64,000 bases of DNA from Rhizobium sp. Root1220 (GTDB lineage: Bacteria; Pseudomonadota; Alphaproteobacteria; Rhizobiales; Rhizobiaceae): assembly GCF_001426265.1 (NCBI RefSeq), contig NZ_LMDG01000012.1, forward strand, positions 248,001 through 312,000, given 5' to 3'. Shown piece after piece: positions 57,263 to 64,000 of this stretch; the first letter of the stretch is position 1, and each line of letters starts with the position of its first letter. Below the pieces are notes generated by a model. The model was not told where the DNA came from, did no database searches, and was given only the letters and a program-made list of their open reading frames with translations. Made by a program: the position numbers and the translations under genes.

Positions 57263-57973
57263 ATGAGCGAATTCCGCCTCGCTTTTCCGGCATGTGTCAT
57301 CGCCGGTAAGCATCGGCTGGCCGTCGATGACATCGGCCTGCTGCGCAAGCATACCTTTCCGGAAGGGATAAGGACCTCGGACGACGTGATCGTCATGCTC
57401 GCGCTAAACAATTCCTGCCCAGAGAAATGCCCGGAATGGGACTCTTTTTTCGTAGAGCAACTCGCCGGCTTTGTCGTCAATTACACCTATCCGCAGGGAT
57501 CTCTTGACGAGATCAATGCCGCCTGGCTGATGCGCATGGTGTCGACCGATGGCGTCGTCAACTCTGTGCTGGAGCTCGAGCTCGTGCTCCACGTCATGGA
57601 AATTTCCGCCTGCGTGCCCGACGAACTGCGCGCCTTCGCGCTCGATCAGCTGCGACTAGCCCTTTCCGAAAAGGTCGGCGGCTACAACCATTCCCGGGCT
57701 GTGGACCGCAAGGGCATCACGCGCCAGGATATCGATTATGTGATGCGCGTGCTGCGGGGTCTCTGCGATGCCGGTGTCGTCAATACACCGCCGCTGACCT
57801 GGGGGGTGCTCATGCGTATTGGCGAAGAAACGCTGCCGACTGCAAACCACCCGCGCTGGGCCGATATACTGGCTGGGCTCCGCCTGATCGACTATGCAGA
57901 GACGCCGCGCCGCAGCCGCTGGCTGAGGATCGTCGACGACCCGTCCTCCAACTGCGAGTCCGCGGTCGCCTGA
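57263..57973 (+). CDS. Conserved protein of unknown function upstream of pccA
   Basis: 236 residues. Mostly helical, soluble, no signal peptide. Contains five Cys (PACVIAG, NNSCPEKCPEW, SACVPDEL, GLCDAG) and a central LELELVLHVMEISA helix. The C-terminal third (GGYNHSRAVDRKGITRQDIDYVMRVLRG) is the most polar and likely conserved. I recognise no family. It precedes pccA with an 88-nt gap containing a 10-bp inverted repeat; in related genomes pccB is, from memory, usually next to pccA, but here it is not. Confidence 0.75.
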   Translation: MSEFRLAFPACVIAGKHRLAVDDIGLLRKHTFPEGIRTSDDVIVMLALNNSCPEKCPEWDSFFVEQLAGFVVNYTYPQGSLDEINAAWLMRMVSTDGVVNSVLELELVLHVMEISACVPDELRAFALDQLRLALSEKVGGYNHSRAVDRKGITRQDIDYVMRVLRGLCDAGVVNTPPLTWGVLMRIGEETLPTANHPRWADILAGLRLIDYAETPRRSRWLRIVDDPSSNCESAVA

Positions 57974-58005
57974 TAGGGCCTCGTCGATATTCTTTCGGCT
58001 GATTG

Positions 58006-58042
58006 TGCGCTCCGGTGTTTGTGCGTAAAACTCCGGAGCGCA
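58006..58042. promoter_or_regulatory. Perfect 10-bp inverted repeat before pccA
   Basis: TGCGCTCCGG (58006-58015) pairs with CCGGAGCGCA (58033-58042) across a 17-nt loop. It ends 19 nt before the pccA ATG. There is no T-run, so it may be a terminator of the previous gene only with Rho, or a leader structure. Confidence 0.45.
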
Positions 58043-58061
58043 TGTCATGGGTGGAGTCTCG

Positions 58062-60071
58062 ATGTTCAAGAAAATCCTGATCGCAAATCGCGGCGAGATC
58101 GCTTGCCGCGTCATCAAGACCGCACGCCGCATGGGAATCGCAACAGTCGCAGTCTATTCCGATGCGGATCGGGATGCCCTGCATGTGGAAATGGCCGACG
58201 AGGCCGTGCATATCGGCCCCGCTGCCGCCGTCGAAAGCTATCTCGTGGCGGAAAAGATCATCGCCGCCTGCAAGCAGACCGGCGCAGAAGCCGTTCACCC
58301 GGGTTACGGTTTCCTTTCTGAACGCGCCACCTTTTGCGAGGCACTGGAGAAGGAGGGCATCGTCTTCATCGGTCCGAAATCCAAGGCGATCAGGGCGATG
58401 GGTGACAAGATCGAATCGAAGAAGTTCGCCAACGCCGCCAACGTCTCCACCGTGCCCGGCCACCTCGGCGTCATTGAGGATGCCGCCCACGCGGAAGCGA
58501 TTGCCGCGGAGATCGGATATCCGGTCATGATCAAGGCATCCGCCGGCGGCGGCGGCAAGGGCATGCGCATTGCCTGGAGTGAGGCGGAAGTCCGCGACGG
58601 CTTCGATCGGGCGCGCTCCGAAGCCAGGAGTTCGTTCGGCGACGATCGTGTCTTCATCGAGAAGTATATAGTGGAGCCGCGCCACATCGAAATCCAGGTC
58701 CTCGCCGACGCGCATGGCAATGTCGTCTACCTCGGCGAGCGTGAGTGCTCGATCCAGCGTCGCAATCAGAAAGTCGCCGAGGAGGCACCCTCACCCTTTC
58801 TCGACGAGGCGACGCGCGCTGCGATGGGGGAGCAATCCGTGGCACTCGCCAGGGCAGTCGAATACCAAAGCGCCGGCACCGTGGAGTTCATCGTCGATCG
58901 CGAGCGGAATTTCTATTTCCTGGAAATGAACACCCGCCTCCAGGTCGAGCATCCCGTCACCGAGCTTGTGACCGGGATCGATCTCGTGGAGCAGATGATC
59001 CGCGTCGCAGCCGGCAAGAAGCTTCCGTTTGCACAGCGTGACATAAGGCTGAACGGCTGGGCGATCGAGAGCCGGCTCTATGCAGAGGACCCCTACCGCA
59101 ATTTCCTGCCCTCGATCGGTCGCCTCACGCGCTACCGACCAGTGCCGGAAGGGAATTCGGGCAACACCGTCATCCGCAACGATACCGGGGTCTTCGAGGG
59201 CGCCGAGATATCCATGTACTACGATCCGATGATCGCCAAACTCTGCACCTGGGCGCCGACACGCGCGGAGGCCATCGATGCCATGGGCCAGGCACTCGAT
59301 GGCTTCGTGGTCGATGGCATCGAACACAATATCCCCTTCCTTTCCGCACTGATGAAGCATCCGCGCTGGCGCGAGGGGCGGCTGTCGACGGGATTTATTG
59401 CAGAGGAATACCCGGACGGGTTTGCCCCAGTGCAGCCAGACGCGGACCAGCACGCGGTTCTCGCTGCCATCGCACTGTCCACGTCTCTGGTCGAATCCAG
59501 CCGGCGGGAACGCTTCGGTGACCGGTTGCGCGCGCCATCGGACGCGCCGCGCGAACAGTGGACGGTAAGGCTCGGCGATGTCTATGTGGAGGCGCAGCTG
59601 GTCGACGGGCTCGTCACCATCCCGTTTGACATGGATATTGCGATCGCAGGGAAGATATCGAACATTGTCACCGACTGGAGACCTGGCGACGCCGTCTGGA
59701 GAGGCAAGGTTGGAGGCCAATCCGTGACGGCACAAATCCGCCCGATCCTCAACGGCATTCGCGTGGACTGGCAGGGTCTTTCCGTCAAAGCCAAGGTTTT
59801 CACGCCGCGACACGCCGCGCTCGACAAGCTGATGCCGGTGAAGCTGCCGCCGGATACGTCGAATTTTCTGCTCTGCCCGATGCCCGGCCTCGTCGTCGCC
59901 ATAGCCGTCACAGAGGGCCAGGAAGTCAAGGCCGGCGAGACGTTGGCAGTCGTCGAGGCGATGAAGATGGAAAATGTTCTGCGCGCCGAACGCGACCTGA
60001 CAGTCAGCAGGATAAACGCCAAACCGGGCGAAAGCCTTGCCGTCGACGCCGTTATAATGGAATTCGCCTGA
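58062..60071 (+). CDS. pccA: Propionyl-CoA carboxylase alpha subunit
   Basis: 669 residues from ATG 58062, which has GGTGGAG 6 nt upstream. Biotin carboxylase domain (FKKILIANRGEIACRVI; HPGYGFLSE; ASAGGGGKGMRIAW ATP loop; EMNTRLQVEHPVTE), a linker/BT domain, and a C-terminal biotinyl carrier domain with the biotin Lys in EAMKMEN. With PccB (not in the window) it carboxylates propionyl-CoA to methylmalonyl-CoA, used in the ethylmalonyl and propionate pathways. Length and sequence fit rhizobial PccA. Confidence 0.94.
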   Translation: MFKKILIANRGEIACRVIKTARRMGIATVAVYSDADRDALHVEMADEAVHIGPAAAVESYLVAEKIIAACKQTGAEAVHPGYGFLSERATFCEALEKEGIVFIGPKSKAIRAMGDKIESKKFANAANVSTVPGHLGVIEDAAHAEAIAAEIGYPVMIKASAGGGGKGMRIAWSEAEVRDGFDRARSEARSSFGDDRVFIEKYIVEPRHIEIQVLADAHGNVVYLGERECSIQRRNQKVAEEAPSPFLDEATRAAMGEQSVALARAVEYQSAGTVEFIVDRERNFYFLEMNTRLQVEHPVTELVTGIDLVEQMIRVAAGKKLPFAQRDIRLNGWAIESRLYAEDPYRNFLPSIGRLTRYRPVPEGNSGNTVIRNDTGVFEGAEISMYYDPMIAKLCTWAPTRAEAIDAMGQALDGFVVDGIEHNIPFLSALMKHPRWREGRLSTGFIAEEYPDGFAPVQPDADQHAVLAAIALSTSLVESSRRERFGDRLRAPSDAPREQWTVRLGDVYVEAQLVDGLVTIPFDMDIAIAGKISNIVTDWRPGDAVWRGKVGGQSVTAQIRPILNGIRVDWQGLSVKAKVFTPRHAALDKLMPVKLPPDTSNFLLCPMPGLVVAIAVTEGQEVKAGETLAVVEAMKMENVLRAERDLTVSRINAKPGESLAVDAVIMEFA

Positions 60072-60171
60072 CCCGCTGCTCGGTCGCCGCGGTCATGTCA
60101 CGGTTTCTTTTTGTTAACATCTGCCCGTCTATCATCAGCCCGTCCGGCAGGATGCCTGGCGGAGTAGGCGA

Positions 60172-61440
60172 ATGACAGCGCTGCAATCGGCAACCCTCCT
60201 GCTTTTCATCAATATCGGCCTGCTTTGGCTGTTGATGCGCATTCCCTTGGGAAGCAGGACGATCAGCCTGACTCGAACCTTCCGATGTTCCCCTGGAGTC
60301 CTGTGGAGCGCGATGAACCCGGTGGGCGCTGCGGCGGCGTGGCATCACACGGTTATCAGCAGCCGGCCACTTGCGAACCGAGAGGACGTCGTAGAGCAGA
60401 CCTACAAACATCTCGACAAGAATGGCGCGCCGTTGCGCCGCCTGCTTGCCACCGAGCCCGTAGCCGCCGTTGTCGGAGATGCTCATGCATTTCAGTCGCG
60501 GATTATCGATGACAGCACGCTGGACCCTACGTTCTGGAAGGACTTCCGGGAGCGGCGCATCGTTCGACCAACCCCGGATGGTGCTTCTCTCGAGATCACA
60601 CAGACGGACCGCTATCGCGGGCTCGCATTCCTGATCTTCCGATATTTTGTGCTGCGCCGCGAGATGCGCGCCTTGGATGGCTGGGTGAGGACCGGTGAGT
60701 CGCATCCGCAGGGCTACTTCGAGCATCCGCTGGTGCAGATTGGGCTCGCCGTCCTCTCCACGCTGCTGCTTTGGCCGTTCCTGGGGCTGACAATCCAGGG
60801 CTTGATGATCTCGACGTTCCTTACGCTTGTCGTCGCGTTTCACGAGTTGGGTCATATGGCCGCCTACCGCATGTTCGGTCATGCTTCGGTCAGGATGATC
60901 TTCGTGCCGCTGTTGGGGGGCATCGCAATCGGCGGGAGACCCTACAGATCATTGTTCGAGGTCGCGACATGCGCCCTCATGGGCGCCGGTATGTCGGCAT
61001 TCCTGGTTCCGATCCTGGGCGTTGCGCATCAACTCGCCGATCACGGTGTGCTCCCGTCAAGCTCGGCGCCGCCCATTCTGATCTTCATGCTGATCCTGGG
61101 GGCGTTCAACCTGCTCAACCTGCTGCCGATGCACCGCTTCGACGGTGGGCAGGTCTTGCGACAGATTTTTCGCACGCGGATATCGCAGATAGCCGCGAGC
61201 TTCGTCGTAACCTCCTGCATTCTCGGAATCGGGTTCGAGATCGGTCTCCCGGCGAATGTCCTGACAGCAGGTCTGCTGGTTTTCACCCTTGTGAGCCTCA
61301 TCAGCGCGGGGTCGGTTAAGCCGCGCCAGCAACTGGAGGAAATGAAGGACGGCGAGCGCATGCTGGTGGCCTTCGGCCTCTACGCCGCCGTCGCCATGCA
61401 CGGCTATGCCATTATTTTCGCAACCGAAAAGCTCTTCTGA
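60172..61440 (+). CDS. Site-2 protease (M50) with N-terminal SRPBCC-like domain
   Basis: 422 residues. A first membrane helix (about 5-24) is followed by a soluble part (about 30-165; FRCSPGVLWSAMNPVGAAAAWHHTVIS, DFRERRIVRPTPDGASLEITQTDRYRG) that looks like an SRPBCC/START-type fold. Then membrane helices with the zinc site AFHELGHMAAYRMFG (HExxH) and NLLPMHRFDGGQVLRQIF (N-P-D-G metal ligand motif), completing an M50 protease core. Partner and substrate unknown. Follows pccA by 100 nt. The N-terminal fold assignment is weaker than the protease. Confidence 0.85.
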   Translation: MTALQSATLLLFINIGLLWLLMRIPLGSRTISLTRTFRCSPGVLWSAMNPVGAAAAWHHTVISSRPLANREDVVEQTYKHLDKNGAPLRRLLATEPVAAVVGDAHAFQSRIIDDSTLDPTFWKDFRERRIVRPTPDGASLEITQTDRYRGLAFLIFRYFVLRREMRALDGWVRTGESHPQGYFEHPLVQIGLAVLSTLLLWPFLGLTIQGLMISTFLTLVVAFHELGHMAAYRMFGHASVRMIFVPLLGGIAIGGRPYRSLFEVATCALMGAGMSAFLVPILGVAHQLADHGVLPSSSAPPILIFMLILGAFNLLNLLPMHRFDGGQVLRQIFRTRISQIAASFVVTSCILGIGFEIGLPANVLTAGLLVFTLVSLISAGSVKPRQQLEEMKDGERMLVAFGLYAAVAMHGYAIIFATEKLF

Positions 61441-61579
61441 CGCAAACGCTACAGCAAGAGGCGCAACCTGCGAGGGGCCCGCGGAAATTGCCGCGTGGAG
61501 TTCGATTTTCCCTTGAGCCTTCTACAGGCTGCGTGCAAAGGTCGCGTTATCAAATCAAATCCGCATGGAGACTCCGAAA

Positions 61580-62707
<1,128 letters not shown>

Positions 62708-62810
62708 GAGAGCGATCACGAATGCGGCGCGGCTTTGAAATGGCCTACGACTTTTTCGCAAATTGATCCTGATTTGGGAGCCGTGGGCAGCTAAGGAGGA
62801 GGAGCTGAAC

Positions 62811-63389
62811 ATGCCAAGTCACGTAGCGATACACCCTGCTCTCGACGGAGGGGTGAAGAAGGGCCAGGCTGGTTTCAACGGCGGCACGCTCGTGTGTGCG
62901 TGCGCCGACCGTCCGGTAAAGGTAGCGATCAAAGGAAACGTCGCCCACAATCACGCTTGCGGCTGCAGCAAGTGCTGGAAGCCGAATGGCGCGGTCTTTT
63001 CCGTCGTCGCTGTCACCCCGCACGAGAACGTCACCGTGGTGGAGAACGGCGACAAACTGAAGGTTGTCGATCCGGAAGCGCTCATTCAGCGCCACGCCTG
63101 CACCAAATGCGGCGTACACATGTACGGGCCAGTCGAGCGCGATCATGCCTTCAAGGGCCTTGATTTCATCCATCCGGAACGCTTTCAGGAGGGCGGATGG
63201 GCGGAACCGACGTTCGCGGCGTTCGTCTCGTCGATCATCGAGTCCGGCACGCCACCGTCCGCCATGGCCGGCGTGCGCGGACGCCTCAACGAACTCGGCC
63301 TCACGCCTTACGATTGCCTTAACCCGACGCTTATGGACGTCATCGCCACATGGGTGGCGAAAAAGGCGGGCACGCTCAAGGAAGCCTAA
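62811..63389 (+). CDS. gfa: S-(hydroxymethyl)glutathione synthase
   Basis: 192 residues from ATG 62811, with AAGGAGGAGGAG 8 nt upstream. Gfa-family zinc-binding cysteines: [18 protein letters not shown] and [12 protein letters not shown]. It speeds the combination of glutathione with formaldehyde, feeding FrmA. Immediately downstream of frmA, as expected. Followed by a YaiI-family gene. Confidence 0.96.
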   Translation: MPSHVAIHPALDGGVKKGQAGFNGGTLVCACADRPVKVAIKGNVAHNHACGCSKCWKPNGAVFSVVAVTPHENVTVVENGDKLKVVDPEALIQRHACTKCGVHMYGPVERDHAFKGLDFIHPERFQEGGWAEPTFAAFVSSIIESGTPPSAMAGVRGRLNELGLTPYDCLNPTLMDVIATWVAKKAGTLKEA

Positions 63390-63490
63390 GGCTTGAACAG
63401 GCAGCCCCGATCAGACTATGAACGCGTTTCAAACGATCGCTACGCGTCTGCCAAGTCGCGTAGCCTTTCCGCCAGAACAGATTGAAATTC

Positions 63491-63958
63491 ATGATCTATG
63501 TCGATGCAGACGCCTGCCCCGTCAAGCCGGAAATCCTCAAGGTTGCCGAGCGCCATGGCATTGAAGTGACCTTCGTTGCCAATTCCGGCCTGCGCCCTTC
63601 GCGCGATCCGATGGTGCACAACGTCATTGTCTCCAGCGGCTTCGACGCCGCCGACAACTGGATCGCGGAGCACTCGGGTAAGGGCGACGTGGTCGTCACC
63701 GCGGATGTGCCACTGGCGGTCCGCTGCGTGGCGACCGGTGCGTTGGTCAGCGGCCCCACAGGTCGCGTCTTCGACGACGCCAATATCGGCATGGCCAGCG
63801 CCATGCGCGATCTCGGCGCGCATCTCAGGGAAACAGGCGAAAGCAAGGGCTATAACGCAGCTTTCAGTCCCAAGGATCGGTCACGGTTCCTCGAAACGTT
63901 CGATCGCCTCTGCCGCCGCGCCAAGGCTGTTGCACCAAGCACGAAAGACCAAGGATGA
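63491..63958 (+). CDS. YaiI/YqxD family protein (DUF188)
   Basis: 155 residues from ATG 63491; an upstream TTG at 63482 is unlikely because homologues start MxxYVDADACPVK. Family signature: IYVDADACPVKPEILKVAERHG, then NSGLRPSRDPMVHNVIVSSGFDAADNWIAEH, GDVVVTADVPLA, FDDANIGMASAMRDLG. PIN-like/NYN-related fold with acidic residues, RNase activity suspected but not established. Its stop overlaps the next start in ATGA. Confidence 0.93.
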   Translation: MIYVDADACPVKPEILKVAERHGIEVTFVANSGLRPSRDPMVHNVIVSSGFDAADNWIAEHSGKGDVVVTADVPLAVRCVATGALVSGPTGRVFDDANIGMASAMRDLGAHLRETGESKGYNAAFSPKDRSRFLETFDRLCRRAKAVAPSTKDQG

Positions 63959-64000
63959 ACATCATTTCCCAGACGACCGCCTTCGGCGGCATGCAGGGCG
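63955..64000 (+). CDS. fghA: Start of S-formylglutathione hydrolase (cut by window end)
   Basis: The first 15 codons read MNIISQTTAFGGMQG, matching the start of S-formylglutathione hydrolases (usual form MxxISxxxxFGGxQGVF). It overlaps the yaiI stop in ATGA. It would release formate and glutathione after FrmA and completes the formaldehyde path. The rest lies outside the window. Confidence 0.8.
   Translation, partial: MNIISQTTAFGGMQG

Overview
This 64 kb window is chromosomal DNA of a GC-rich alphaproteobacterium, almost certainly a member of the Rhizobiaceae (Rhizobium/Ensifer/Agrobacterium group). The basis is the family-typical gene blocks: thrS-DUF1697-yidD-IscU-like facing folE-hisI, ppiD-trpD-trpC-moaC-moeA, pyrG/secG/tpiA, and rhizobial families such as DUF1489, DUF2336, PAS_5, BTLCP and a PccA of rhizobial type. 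Most genes are ordinary housekeeping genes. No CRISPR array, insertion sequence, prophage or defence island is visible.

Layout. 0-1.7 kb: tRNA-Lys(UUU), two small genes and a 0.65 kb gene-poor stretch. 1.7-7.7 kb (+): a tightly packed run of a membrane folding factor (ppiD), tryptophan biosynthesis (trpD, trpC), molybdenum cofactor synthesis (moaC, moeA) and an ACT-domain gene. 7.7-16.7 kb (-): methyltransferase, acetyltransferase, DEAD-box RNA helicase, a FecR/CHASE2-cyclase pair, pyrG, secG, tpiA. 16.9-25.8 kb: hydrolase, parE, OsmC, AI-2E exporter, DUF2336, flavin reductase/nitroreductase pair, secreted protein. 26-32 kb: thrS block and folE-hisI-patatin. 32-40 kb: CBS protein, rhomboid protease with a terminator-bearing leader, PAS and PilZ proteins, a frameshifted proline iminopeptidase, a BTLCP cysteine peptidase, a D-Ala-D-Ala carboxypeptidase. 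40-48 kb: a 9-bp tandem repeat beside sdaA, membrane proteins, a MerR regulator with a palindromic site, mgtE, a peptide deformylase homologue lacking its metal ligands, lipB, tRNA-Leu(GAG). 48.4-56 kb (-): a tripartite tricarboxylate transporter locus (two TctC, TctB, TctA) behind a DctB/DctD-like two-component system. 56-64 kb (+): EamA exporter, an unknown gene, pccA, an SRPBCC-M50 membrane protease, and a formaldehyde-detoxification run (frmA, gfa, yaiI, start of fghA).

The most unusual signals are: (1) a bacterial enhancer-binding protein whose sigma-54 contact loop reads GAFPGA instead of GAFTGA; (2) a deformylase-like protein with two of three metal ligands replaced; (3) a strong intrinsic terminator upstream of, and on the same strand as, the rhomboid gene, implying an sRNA or attenuated leader; (4) seven perfect head-to-tail copies of GCATCCACA; (5) the FecR-CHASE2 cyclase pair; (6) an SRPBCC-like domain fused to a site-2 protease; (7) hairpins placed just before two start codons around pccA. 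I found no clearly new multi-gene system; the items above are the best leads.
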